This document shows, one piece after another, positions 7,889 to 16,392 of a stretch of DNA of 64,000 nucleotides. How positions within the stretch are numbered: position 1 is the first letter of the stretch; each line of letters opens with the position of its first letter. The stretch spans positions 662,745-726,744 of the forward strand of contig NZ_BMNK01000001.1 in the NCBI RefSeq assembly GCF_014646515.1, in the 5' to 3' direction. Made by a program: the position numbers and the translations under genes. The DNA comes from Nonomuraea glycinis. GTDB taxonomy: Bacteria > Actinomycetota > Actinomycetes > Streptosporangiales > Streptosporangiaceae. The notes beneath the pieces are model-generated. The model made no database searches, had not been told where the DNA came from, and was given only the letters and a program-made list of their open reading frames with translations.

Positions 7889-8365
7889 ATGGCCTCTGAC
7901 GATGTGAACAGTGTCGATCCGCTCACCCGGCCCTACTATCTGATCTACCAGCTCGGCTTCCTCATCGGCCATGACCTGGACCGCGTCCTGCGGCCGCTGG
8001 GCCTCACCCGTGCGCAACTCGGCGCCCTGAGCCACCTCGCCCGCGAGGGCGACATGTCGGCCGCTGATCTGGCCAGGAAGAGCCACATCACCGCCCAGTC
8101 CATGGGTGCGGCCATCATGCAGCTGGCCGCGGAGGGGCTCGTGGTACGCCGGGTGCGCAAGGAGAACGCCCGCGTCATCGACACCTCCATCACCGACAAG
8201 GGGCGCAGCCTGTACACGAAGGTGCGGGAGAAGCTGCGCGACACGGAGGCACTGCTGCTGCGGGAGCTGGACGACGATGACCTCGAACGCTTCGTCGGCC
8301 TGCTCCAGCACGTCTACGCCAGGTTGCAGACAGAAGAGATGGCCGACCGCGGCCGGCAGAGATAG
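7889..8365 (+). CDS. MarR family transcriptional regulator
   Basis: 158 residues with the MarR winged-helix fold: LTRAQLGALSHLAREGDMSAADLARKSHITAQSMGAAIMQLAAEGLVVRR is helix-turn-helix plus wing, and the C-terminal helices form the dimer interface. ATG 7889 follows GGAG by 7 bases. An in-frame ATG at 7823 would place the 24-bp palindrome inside the coding sequence and is unlikely. The perfect palindrome just upstream is the expected operator, so the gene is probably autoregulated. Its ligand and other targets are unknown. It is transcribed away from the thiopeptide-type operon, whose first start lies about 530 bp away. Confidence 0.88.
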   Translation: MASDDVNSVDPLTRPYYLIYQLGFLIGHDLDRVLRPLGLTRAQLGALSHLAREGDMSAADLARKSHITAQSMGAAIMQLAAEGLVVRRVRKENARVIDTSITDKGRSLYTKVREKLRDTEALLLRELDDDDLERFVGLLQHVYARLQTEEMADRGRQR

Positions 8366-8472
8366 CCGCCGGCAGCGGCGACGCGGAGGTCATCGCGCGC
8401 ATCCCTGTGGCCGGGCGCCGTGGCAGGACATCTGCCACGGTCGAGCCATCGGCGGCTTGCCGGGGTGGTGGG

Positions 8473-11085
8473 TCAAGGCAGGATTTCGATGTACCCGTCG
8501 GTTCCGTGGACGCGGATCCGCTGCCCGTCCTGAATCAGCCGGGTGGCCCCCTCCACGCCCACGACGGCCGGCAAGCCGTACTCCCGGGCGATCACCGCGC
8601 CATGGGTCATCAGGCCGCCCACCTCCGTCACCAGGCCCGTGATCGCGACGAACACGGGCGACCAGCTGGGGTCCGTGTAGGCCGTGACCAGGATGTCGCC
8701 CGGCTGAAGATCGGCCTGCGCCATGTCCAGGATGACGCGGGCCCGCCCTTCGACGGTCCCGGCGGAGACCGGCAGGCCGACCAGGGCGCCGGCCGGCACG
8801 TCGGCGCGCCGGTACGCGCCGTTGACGGCCTCGCCGTCCGAGGTGAGCACCCGGGGCGGGGTGAGCGCGTGGTAGGACCGGAACGCGTCCTTGCGCCGCT
8901 GGATGAGCCGGTCATCCACGCTGTGCGAGCGTACGACGTCGTGGAGCTCCTGGAACGTGAGGTAGTAGACGTCCTCCCGCTCGGCCAGCACGCCGGCCCG
9001 GACGAGGCGCTCGGCTTCTGCCAGCACGGCCTGCTTGTAGACGAAGTAGCGGCTGATGATGCCGTACTTCGGATACTCGCGGTAGCCGATGAAGGTCCGG
9101 ACCCGGTCGATCATCCGCTTGGCCTCGTCGGCCTTCCGCTCCCCGTCCGGAAGGGCCCGCAGGCGTGCCAGCACGTCCTGCTCCTTCTTCGCCGCCTCCT
9201 GCCGCCCGTGCTCGAAGCGGCGCTCGGCGGCGCCCGGCTCGAAGTTCCTGACGTTGTCGAGGATCACGGGCACGAGCGTGGCAGGGCGCTCGCTCCACCG
9301 CGGCCTCGTGATGTCGATCTCGCCGACGCAGCGCATGCCGTACCGGTCGAGGTAGGCCGTGATGGCGTCGCGCGCCTCGGCCCCGCCCGCGAGCTTCGGC
9401 AGCTCGTCCAGGAAGCTCCCGTCCTGGAGGCCCTCGTTCTCGACGCTCTGGAGAAACGCCACCACCTCCGGATGGGGGCGGATCATGTCCGCGACGTCGA
9501 GCAGCGCCAGGCCCATCTCCGACGTGATGTTGCCGGGGGCGGACAGCGTGAGCGTGTCGGCCGCGTTCTTCTCCCCTAGCCACTCATGCAGCTTGTCGTT
9601 GAGCCACCACGTGGCCTCCATGCCCGCCATGATCACCTGGAGGACCAGCGGATCGGCGAGGGCTCGCTTGTGCTCCTGGAAGGCCTCCAGCAGGAAGTCG
9701 AACAGCGCCGGTCCGGTCTTCGCCCGGATGTCGCGCCGCAGGGCGGCGACGGACGCCTCGCTGCGCTCGATCAGCTCGGTGACGATGGCCGGATCGGTCT
9801 CGATCGGGGCGGGCGGGCCCCCGGCCGGCGGCCCGCCGGGACCCGCGTCCGGGAGCGACGGGACGAAGCCGTCGCGGTCCAGGACGGTCTCCAGCGCGTC
9901 CCTGATCAGCGGATCGGATCGCCCCGAGAGGTCCAGGAGGGCGGCGCGGCTCGCGGGCGAGGCCAGGCGCCGGGTGACGTCGACGAACAGCCGGCCGCCG
10001 GCCTCGTGCATCGCCACCATGGCCGTCAACTGCCAGAAGGAGAACCCCAGGGGCTTCATGGGGTCGGTCATCATCTGCTGATGACCGACGGAGACGTAGA
10101 CGTGATTGTCCTGGTCGTCGGCCGCGGGGATGGGGAACAGCGTGGTGATCGGCCGGGCCTGCACGATCTGGAAACCGTCGTCGACCAGGCACCATTCGAT
10201 GTCCTGCGGGCGGCCGAAGTGCGCTTCGATCCGCCGGCCGAGCCGTACGAGCCGCACGACCTGCGCATCCGTCAGTGCCGGCCGCTCCTGCCGTCCCGGG
10301 TCGATCGCCACTTCCCGCGTCCCGCCGGTCGGCTGGGAGTGGAGGGCGCGCTTCTTGGTGGCGACCGTCCTGGCGACGACCTCGCCGTCTCGTACGGTGA
10401 ACACGTCCGGGTTCACCAGGCCGGAGACCAGGGCCTCGCCGAGGCCGAAGCCGGCGTCCACGGTGGCGACCTTCCGGTTGCCCGTGACGGGGTCGGCCGT
10501 GAACAGGACGCCGGCCGCCTGGGGGTCGACAATCCGCTGTACGACGACGGCCATGTGGACCTTCCGGTGGTCGAAGCCGTTGCGCCGGCGGTAGGTCACG
10601 GCCCGCTCGGTGAACAGCGAGGCCCAGCACCGGCTGACATGCCGGAGAACCGCCGCCGGCCCCATGACGTTCAGGTACGAGTCCTGCTGGCCCGCGAAGG
10701 AGGCCGTCGGCAGGTCCTCCGCCGTCGCGCTCGACCGGACGGCGTAGGCGGCCTGCTCGCCGAGCCGGGCGAGAGCGCGGGTGATCGCCGTCTCGATGTC
10801 GCGGGGGATGGCGATCTCTTCGATGGTCCGGCGGATCTCCGCGCTGAGCGTGCGGATCGCCTCCCGGTCCGCCGGGTCCAGGCGGGACAGCTGATCGAGC
10901 CGGTCGCCGATCGACGGCGCTTCCGCCAGGACCCGCCGGAAGGCGTCCGTCGTCACGCAGAAGCCGGCCGGCACGCGGACGCCGTCGATCCGCGACAGCC
11001 CGCCCAAGTGCGCGCCCTTGCCGCCGACGACCGCGCCCCGCGTCTCGTCGACCTCGTCCAGACCCAGCACGTACGGCTCGATCAT
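8473..11085 (-). CDS. rph: Rifampin phosphotransferase (rifamycin-inactivating)
   Basis: 870 residues in the PEP-synthase-like order: ATP-grasp domain (VVGGKGAHLGGLSRIDGVRVPAGFCVT; AVRSSATAEDLPTASFAGQQDSYLN), rifampin-binding domain in the middle, and C-terminal swivelling phosphohistidine domain (GGLMTHGAVIAREYGLPAVVG, with the catalytic His). The family phosphorylates the C21 hydroxyl of rifamycins using ATP. The sequence follows actinomycete Rph from memory very closely, including SVGHQQMMTDPMKPLG. ATG 11085 has a GGAGG site; the in-frame start further upstream lacks one. A 19-bp rifamycin-associated element lies 178 bp upstream, which predicts induction by rifamycins. It sits alone between two RiPP clusters. 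Confidence 0.93.
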   Translation of the reverse strand: MIEPYVLGLDEVDETRGAVVGGKGAHLGGLSRIDGVRVPAGFCVTTDAFRRVLAEAPSIGDRLDQLSRLDPADREAIRTLSAEIRRTIEEIAIPRDIETAITRALARLGEQAAYAVRSSATAEDLPTASFAGQQDSYLNVMGPAAVLRHVSRCWASLFTERAVTYRRRNGFDHRKVHMAVVVQRIVDPQAAGVLFTADPVTGNRKVATVDAGFGLGEALVSGLVNPDVFTVRDGEVVARTVATKKRALHSQPTGGTREVAIDPGRQERPALTDAQVVRLVRLGRRIEAHFGRPQDIEWCLVDDGFQIVQARPITTLFPIPAADDQDNHVYVSVGHQQMMTDPMKPLGFSFWQLTAMVAMHEAGGRLFVDVTRRLASPASRAALLDLSGRSDPLIRDALETVLDRDGFVPSLPDAGPGGPPAGGPPAPIETDPAIVTELIERSEASVAALRRDIRAKTGPALFDFLLEAFQEHKRALADPLVLQVIMAGMEATWWLNDKLHEWLGEKNAADTLTLSAPGNITSEMGLALLDVADMIRPHPEVVAFLQSVENEGLQDGSFLDELPKLAGGAEARDAITAYLDRYGMRCVGEIDITRPRWSERPATLVPVILDNVRNFEPGAAERRFEHGRQEAAKKEQDVLARLRALPDGERKADEAKRMIDRVRTFIGYREYPKYGIISRYFVYKQAVLAEAERLVRAGVLAEREDVYYLTFQELHDVVRSHSVDDRLIQRRKDAFRSYHALTPPRVLTSDGEAVNGAYRRADVPAGALVGLPVSAGTVEGRARVILDMAQADLQPGDILVTAYTDPSWSPVFVAITGLVTEVGGLMTHGAVIAREYGLPAVVGVEGATRLIQDGQRIRVHGTDGYIEILP

Positions 11086-11245
11086 CGCGCCACCTCCGAG
11101 CCGGACACCCGCACCCGCGTGCCGTGCGCCCATGATCGCGCCGCCGGTCCCGTCGCTGGTTCGACGTCACCGCGTCCCCCGTACATCGCCCAACACACAC
11201 GCACGTCGTGCCCCCATTTTCCGCAGGTTGTGGCTTCGGCCGATG

Positions 11246-11281
11246 ATTCTGCGGTATGACCCGGGTCTTGCCGCAAGCCCC
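11246..11281 (-). promoter_or_regulatory. Rifamycin-associated element (RAE) with overlapping promoter of rph
   Basis: Minus-strand GGGGCTTGCGGCAAGACCC at 11281-11263 is an imperfect inverted repeat matching the RAE known upstream of rifamycin-inactivating genes in actinomycetes. A possible promoter is TTGCGG (inside the RAE), 19-base spacer, CAGAAT at 11251-11246; the promoter assignment is weaker than the RAE. Confidence 0.8.
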
Positions 11282-11525
11282 CCGGTGCGCTATACGTTAG
11301 GAGAGGAGAGGGATCTTCCTCCAGCCGCCGCGTGCCATGGGGCCGTCGGCACACCCGCTCGGATGGCGCAGCCGGACCAGCCGCTGCCTGCCGGGCCGGC
11401 AGACCGCCCGCTGACCGAGCTCGTCATGCCGCGGATCCCGGACGGCGACCGTACATCCCAAAAGCGACCAGCCCTCGCGCTGGTCGACGCTGCCTGAGTC
11501 ATGCCCTTGCCATAGACGATCCGAC
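11282..11525. other. Intergenic spacer between the rph promoter and the PEBP gene
   Basis: I see no supportable gene. An 8-bp stem CGACCAGC/GCTGGTCG with a 6-base loop lies at 11464-11485 without a U tract. Plus-strand reading frames here overlap the RAE and lack ribosome sites. Confidence 0.4.
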
Positions 11526-11541
11526 AGATAATCGATTATCT
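11526..11541. promoter_or_regulatory. 16-bp perfect palindrome upstream of the PEBP gene
   Basis: AGATAATCGATTATCT is a perfect palindrome in an AT-rich patch, 97 bp before the PEBP start, followed by TATGTTATGG. It is probably an operator overlapping a promoter; the regulator is not identified. Confidence 0.5.
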
Positions 11542-11638
11542 ATGTTATGGTCGATTCAGTGGTGATGAAAGACGGTGGTCTGCCCCTCTGTCTCCGCATC
11601 ACCGTCACCCCACAGCACGGCCTGAAAGGAACGACGCG

Positions 11639-12172
11639 ATGAGCGCCAACGACCCCTTCGCCCGCCTTCCCGAGGCGGCCTCCTTCACCGTCACCAGCAC
11701 GACCGTCGCCGACGGCGCCGCCTGGTCGCCCGAGCAGTTCTCCTCCGGCGTCCCCGGCGGCAAGGACGTCTCCCCGCAGCTGTCCTGGAGCGGCGCCCCG
11801 GAAGGCACCAAGAGCTACGCCGTCACCGTCTACGACCCCGACGCCCCCACCGGGTCCGGCTTCTGGCACTGGGCGGTCGCCGACATCCCCGCCTCGGTCA
11901 CCGAGCTGCCCGAAGGCGCCGGCGACGACACCGGCTCGGGCCTGCCCGGGGGCGCCTTCCAGCTGCCCAACGACGCCCGCGCGGCCCGTTTCCTGGGCGC
12001 CGCCCCGCCCGCCGGGCACGGCCCGCACCGCTATGTCGTCGTGGTGCACGCCCTCGACGTCGCGTCCATCGGCGTCCCGGCCGACGCCACCCCGGCTCTT
12101 CTCGGCTTCATCATGACCGGCCACATCCTCGGCCGCGCGGTCCTGACCGCCACCGCCGAGACCCCCGCCTGA
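11639..12172 (+). CDS. YbhB/YbcL family (PEBP-like, Raf-kinase-inhibitor-fold) protein
   Basis: 177 residues spanning the whole PEBP fold. Typical segments are GGKDVSPQLSWSGAPEGTKSYAVTVYDPDAPTGSGFWHWAVADIP and GPHRYVVVVHALD, containing the DPDAP and GPH anion-pocket motifs. Bacterial members are cytosolic; their role is poorly defined and they are probably small-ligand binders. ATG 11639 follows GAAAGGA. A 16-bp palindrome lies about 100 bp upstream, so expression is probably controlled by an unidentified regulator. The next gene begins 100 bp later on the same strand and may be co-transcribed. Confidence 0.9.
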   Translation: MSANDPFARLPEAASFTVTSTTVADGAAWSPEQFSSGVPGGKDVSPQLSWSGAPEGTKSYAVTVYDPDAPTGSGFWHWAVADIPASVTELPEGAGDDTGSGLPGGAFQLPNDARAARFLGAAPPAGHGPHRYVVVVHALDVASIGVPADATPALLGFIMTGHILGRAVLTATAETPA

Positions 12173-12272
12173 CGAGCGGCAGGTCCGGACTCATCGACAC
12201 CAGGGATGTGTCTCCGCACTGTCCTGGAGCTTGAGGCGGAATGTCATTGCTGGGGGGAAGGTTGAAGAGCGT

Positions 12273-13295
12273 ATGAAGAAGATTGGTTTCCTGAGCTTCG
12301 GGCACTGGTCGTCGTCGCCGTACTCGAAGGCGCGCAGCGCGTCCGACACCCTGCTGCAGTCGATCGAGCTGGCGGTGGCCGCCGAGGAGCTCGGCGCCGA
12401 CGGCGCCTACTTCCGCGTCCATCACTTCGCCCAGCAACTCGCGAGCCCGTTCCCGCTGCTGGCGGCGGTCGGCGCGCGGACGAGCCGGATCGAGATCGGC
12501 ACGGGCGTCATCGACATGCGGTACGAGAACCCTCTCTACATGGCCGAGGACGCGGGCGCGGCCGATCTCATCGCGGGCGGGCGGCTTCAGCTCGGCATCA
12601 GCCGTGGATCACCCGAGCAGGTGATCGACGGCTGGCGCTACTTCGGCCACGAGCCGGCCGAGGGTGAGACCGAGGCGGACATGGCGCGCAGGCACGCGGA
12701 GGTCTTCCTCAAGATGCTGGAGGGCGAGGGGTTCGCCGAGCCGAACCCGCGGCCGATGTTCCCCAACCCGCCCGGACCGCTGCGCCTCGAACCGTACTCG
12801 GCCGGGCTGCGGCAGCGGATCTGGTGGGGTTCCAGCTCGAACGCCACCGCGAAGTGGGCCGCCGGGCTGGGCATGCACCTGATGAGCTCCACGCTCAAGG
12901 ACGACGAGAACGGCAAGCCGTTCCACGTGCAGCAGGCCGAGCAGATCGCGGCCTACCGGGAGGCGTGGAAGGAGGCGGGTCACGAGGGCGAGCCGCGGGT
13001 GTCGGTGAGCCGCTCGATCATGCCGATCGTCAACGAGACGGACCGCGCGTACTTCGGTCACGACCGCGCCAGCTCCGACCAGATCGGCTTCATCGACGCC
13101 ACCACCAGGGCCATCTTCGGCCGCACGTACGCCGCCGAGCCCGACGTGCTCGTCAAGGAGCTGGCCGCCGACGAGGCGATCGCCGCGGCCGACACGCTCG
13201 TGCTGACGGTGCCCAGCCAGCTCGGCGTGGACTACAACGCCCACCTGCTCTCATCGGTCCTGACCGAGGTCGCCCCGGCACTCGGCTGGCGCTGA
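12273..13295 (+). CDS. LLM class flavin-dependent oxidoreductase
   Basis: 340 residues with the luciferase-like TIM-barrel pattern: KKIGFLSFGHW at the N-terminus, LELAVAAEELGADGAYFRVHHF, TSRIEIGTGVIDMRYENPLYMAEDAGAADLIAGGRLQLGISRG. The substrate cannot be told; FMNH2-dependent monooxygenation is the usual activity and F420 use is possible. The start at MKKIG (12273) is preferred over an ATG 42 bases upstream because the fold begins there. It ends about 100 bp before the convergent lanthipeptide regulator. Confidence 0.88.
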   Translation: MKKIGFLSFGHWSSSPYSKARSASDTLLQSIELAVAAEELGADGAYFRVHHFAQQLASPFPLLAAVGARTSRIEIGTGVIDMRYENPLYMAEDAGAADLIAGGRLQLGISRGSPEQVIDGWRYFGHEPAEGETEADMARRHAEVFLKMLEGEGFAEPNPRPMFPNPPGPLRLEPYSAGLRQRIWWGSSSNATAKWAAGLGMHLMSSTLKDDENGKPFHVQQAEQIAAYREAWKEAGHEGEPRVSVSRSIMPIVNETDRAYFGHDRASSDQIGFIDATTRAIFGRTYAAEPDVLVKELAADEAIAAADTLVLTVPSQLGVDYNAHLLSSVLTEVAPALGWR

Positions 13296-13395
13296 CGGCG
13301 GCCGCACCGTACGCGCCGGACGGCGGTCAGGTGATCGCGCCGGGTGCCAGGACGGCGTGAACGCCCCAGGTCTCGTTCGCCACGGGAGTCGCCGG

Positions 13396-14352
13396 TCAGC
13401 GGCAGAACAGCTCCAGCAGCTCCTCCGCCCGGTGGGTGCGGGCGATCCACACCTCGCGGCCCCGGCGCTCCCGCTGGATCAGCCGTCCGGCGCTCAGCCG
13501 GTCGCAGTGGTACGTCAGGCCGCTGGGCGCGATCCGCAGGTCCAGGGCCAGCATGCTCATCGTCATGGGCTGGTCCAGGGCGCAGAGCAGGTGCGCGCGG
13601 ACCGGGCCCAGGAGCGCCGACAGCTCGTCCACGGCGGGCGCGGCGGGCTTGCGCCACAACGAGTCCGCGCCGGGCACCGGGTAGGCGATCCAGACGGCGT
13701 CCGGGCCGTCCAGGCTGACGATCACGGCGTCCTTGCCGGCCAGCATGGGCACCAGAACGAGCTTCCTGTCGCCCAGCTCGAACGTACTCGACTCCAGGTC
13801 GGAGATGAGCAGGCCGCGCTCGCCGTACACGATGCGGTCGCTCAGCGTGCCCAGCAGCAGCTCGTGGCCGCCCCGCACGGCCGCGACGCCCACCCGCTCG
13901 ATCTCCCTGTCGAGGAGCGGGCGGGCACGTTCCCACACGGGTTGCGTGGCGGTCCAGACGTCGGTGAGGGCGCTGGCGTACCCGCGCAGCCAGTGCGCGG
14001 GCCGCTCGGCCGCCGAGCGCCAGTGCGGCGGCGGCGTGCCCGGGCCGAACGCCTGCTCCAGGTCCTCGATCAGCGCGTCGGGCGAGGTGTCGTGCAGGGC
14101 GCTGATCTGCGACCTCACGCTGACATCGCCGTCGACGGGGGAGCGCGGCACGATGCTGTCCGGCGCGATCGAGCTGCCGGGTACGGCCAGCGGGCGCACG
14201 GCGTCCTGGCCGAGCGGGCCGACCTGTGCGGCGATCGCCTTGCGCCACGGCTCGGGCAGGCCACGGCGGCGCCCCGCGAGGGCGTCGGCGATCATGGCGA
14301 GCGCGGTCAGGTTGGGCGAGATCGAGATCTGGAGCTGAGGTGTGGAGCTCAC
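13396..14352 (-). CDS. DUF5937/ArsR-type winged-helix transcriptional regulator
   Basis: About 318 residues. The N-terminal ~230 residues resemble the DUF5937 region of actinomycete regulators (QLQISISPNLTALAMIADAL at the start). The C-terminal ~80 residues are an ArsR-like winged helix (GPVRAHLLCALDQPMTMSMLALDLRIAPSGLTYHCDRLSAGRLIQRERRGREVWIARTHRAEELLELF). I chose GTG 14352, which has GGAG upstream. The in-frame ATG at 14445 would add 31 residues with AT-rich third positions and would bury two inverted repeats. It lies downstream of the lanthipeptide ABC transporter gene on the same strand and is a plausible cluster regulator. Confidence 0.8.
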   Translation of the reverse strand: MSSTPQLQISISPNLTALAMIADALAGRRRGLPEPWRKAIAAQVGPLGQDAVRPLAVPGSSIAPDSIVPRSPVDGDVSVRSQISALHDTSPDALIEDLEQAFGPGTPPPHWRSAAERPAHWLRGYASALTDVWTATQPVWERARPLLDREIERVGVAAVRGGHELLLGTLSDRIVYGERGLLISDLESSTFELGDRKLVLVPMLAGKDAVIVSLDGPDAVWIAYPVPGADSLWRKPAAPAVDELSALLGPVRAHLLCALDQPMTMSMLALDLRIAPSGLTYHCDRLSAGRLIQRERRGREVWIARTHRAEELLELFCR

Positions 14353-14419
14353 CCGCAACTCGCTCCACACTCTGGTCTTCGTTGTTGTCTGGGCCTGCAC
14401 AGGTAGGACTGTAGACAGC

Positions 14420-14457
14420 GAAGATATCTTCTCGGAATGCTTCAACGATGTTTGAAG
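14420..14457. promoter_or_regulatory. Two adjacent inverted repeats upstream of the DUF5937/ArsR regulator
   Basis: GAAGATATCTTC (14420-14431) is a perfect 12-bp palindrome. CTTCAA-N6-TTGAAG (14440-14457) is a 6-bp inverted repeat. They lie between the transporter stop and the regulator start. They may be an autoregulatory operator; the second could act as a weak terminator. Confidence 0.45.
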
Positions 14458-14478
14458 TATCCGGACGCCGCGAACAGG

Positions 14479-16392
14479 TCAGACGATCGTGTACTGCGCC
14501 GCCTGCAGCCGGTACATGGACGCGTACGGCCCGTCGGCCCGCATGAGCTCCGCGTGCCGCCCGTGCTCGACGACCCGGCCGGCGTCGAACACGTAGATGC
14601 GATCGGCCCGCGACACCGACGCCAGCCGGTGGGTCACGAGGATCACCGTCCGGCCGGCGGTCGCCAGCCCGGCGACCTGCTCGAAGATCTCGATCTCCGC
14701 CCTGGGGTCGAGCGCCGAGGTCGGCTCGTCGAAGACGACCACGGGCGCGTCCCTGAACCAGGCCCGGCCCAGGCCGATGCGCTGCCACTGACCCCCGGAC
14801 AGCTCGGTCCCGCCCATGAACTCCCGCGCCAGCAGGGTCTCCCAGCCGTCGGGCAGGGCGGCGACCACGGCGTCGCTCCCGCTGGCCACGCTCGCCCGCC
14901 ACAGCCGCTCGCGGTCCCCGGCGTCCTCAGGACGGCCGAGCGTCACGTTGACGTGGGCGGTGGCCGGCCAGCGGGCGAAGTCCTGGGCGACCAGCGCCAC
15001 GCTGTCGAACACCTCTCGCCGGCGCAGCCGCTCGATCGGCACGCCGCCCCAGCTCACCTGCCCGGCCGTCGGGAGGTACAGGCCGCTGAGCAGCTTGGCC
15101 ATCGTGCTCTTGCCCGAGCCGTTGGCGCCGACGAAGGCGACGATCTCGCCTGGCCGGATCAGCACGTCGACGCGGTCCAGGGCGAGCCGGGACTGGCCGG
15201 GGTAGGCGAAGGTCAGCGCGTCGGCGCGGATCTCGACCGGGCCGGCGGGCAGCGGCACCGGCCCGCTGCTCATCCGGTGCCGGCCGGCCTCCTCGCACGC
15301 GCGCTCCCATTCCAGGACGTACAGGCCCTGCTCGTACACCTGGTTGGTGGACATGACGAGGCTGAGGAGGCTCGCCTTCGCGGTGCGGATGGCGATCACG
15401 ACCGCGCCGGCGACGGCGAGCGGGATCGTGCCGGAGACCAGCAGCAGGCCGAGCGTGAGGTAGGTGAGCACGGCGGCGGCCCCCGAGGCCGCGTCACCCG
15501 CCAGCCCCAGCCGGGCCTCCTCGCGGCCCAGCCTGCCCTGCTCGGCCTCGGCCTGCGCGGAGAGCCGGTCGTAGTGCCGCAGCAGGAAGGCCCCCGCGCC
15601 GTGCGCGCGCACCTCCGTGGCCACTTCGCGGCCGGTGAGCAGACCGCTGAGTACGTCAAGCTGACGGCCGAGTTCCATGTGCCGCTTGGCGGAGGCGAAC
15701 CTGGCCCGGGCCGAGCGGACCGCGCTCCACCCCTTCGGCACCACCGTGGCCAGCAGCAGCGGCAGGAGCAGCGGGTGCAGCACGCCGAGCACCGCCCCCA
15801 CCGCGACCAAGGTGGACAGACCACTCAGCAATTGCGCCGCCTGCGTGATCACGACGCGAGCCGCCCTGGTCCCCTGCCTGGCGGCCTCCAGGAGGTTGTG
15901 GAAGTCGGGCGACTCCAGCGCGCTCAGCTCGGCGTCGGCCGCCAGGGCCAGCAGCCGGGTGTAGGCCAGGCGTTCGACCGTGGGGCCGAGCCGGCTGACG
16001 GCCGCCCGGCCGGCCGCGCGCGCCAGGCTGCCCGCCGCCGCGGCGGCGGCCATCACCAGCAGCGCCGGCACCGCCGACCGCAGCCGCTCCGCCGACGGCT
16101 CGCCCGTCATGAGCGGCACCAGCACACGGTACGTCGACAGCAGCGTGACGACCGTCGCCACCGCCGAGACGGACTCGGCCACCACCACGGCCAGGAGCTG
16201 CCTGGGCGCGGCCTTCCTGGCCAGGCGGACCGTCACCGCGATCAGGCCGGGCAACTCGCGGACCATGGACAGCAGTCCCGTCCGCACCCCGGCGCCCTCG
16301 TGCTTGAGCTGGCCGTTCGAGGCCCGGATGCCACCGCCGAACAGCGGGTCGCGGACCTCGTCGGGCGCGTGCCCGGTGCGGTGGCGTCCCAT
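14479..16392 (-). CDS. ABC transporter (fused permease and ATPase) of the lanthipeptide cluster
   Basis: 637 residues: a six-helix membrane domain (about 35-330) followed by a nucleotide-binding domain with Walker A GANGSGKSTMAKLL, signature LSGGQWQRIGLGRAW, Walker B VVVFDEPTSALD and H-loop VTHRLASV. There is no N-terminal C39 peptidase domain, so it would export peptide without processing the leader, or give immunity. ATG 16392 overlaps the stop of the upstream LanC gene, indicating coupling in the operon precursor-LanC-transporter-regulator. A lipid or drug exporter is possible, but the context supports lanthipeptide export. Confidence 0.9.
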   Translation of the reverse strand: MGRHRTGHAPDEVRDPLFGGGIRASNGQLKHEGAGVRTGLLSMVRELPGLIAVTVRLARKAAPRQLLAVVVAESVSAVATVVTLLSTYRVLVPLMTGEPSAERLRSAVPALLVMAAAAAAGSLARAAGRAAVSRLGPTVERLAYTRLLALAADAELSALESPDFHNLLEAARQGTRAARVVITQAAQLLSGLSTLVAVGAVLGVLHPLLLPLLLATVVPKGWSAVRSARARFASAKRHMELGRQLDVLSGLLTGREVATEVRAHGAGAFLLRHYDRLSAQAEAEQGRLGREEARLGLAGDAASGAAAVLTYLTLGLLLVSGTIPLAVAGAVVIAIRTAKASLLSLVMSTNQVYEQGLYVLEWERACEEAGRHRMSSGPVPLPAGPVEIRADALTFAYPGQSRLALDRVDVLIRPGEIVAFVGANGSGKSTMAKLLSGLYLPTAGQVSWGGVPIERLRRREVFDSVALVAQDFARWPATAHVNVTLGRPEDAGDRERLWRASVASGSDAVVAALPDGWETLLAREFMGGTELSGGQWQRIGLGRAWFRDAPVVVFDEPTSALDPRAEIEIFEQVAGLATAGRTVILVTHRLASVSRADRIYVFDAGRVVEHGRHAELMRADGPYASMYRLQAAQYTIV

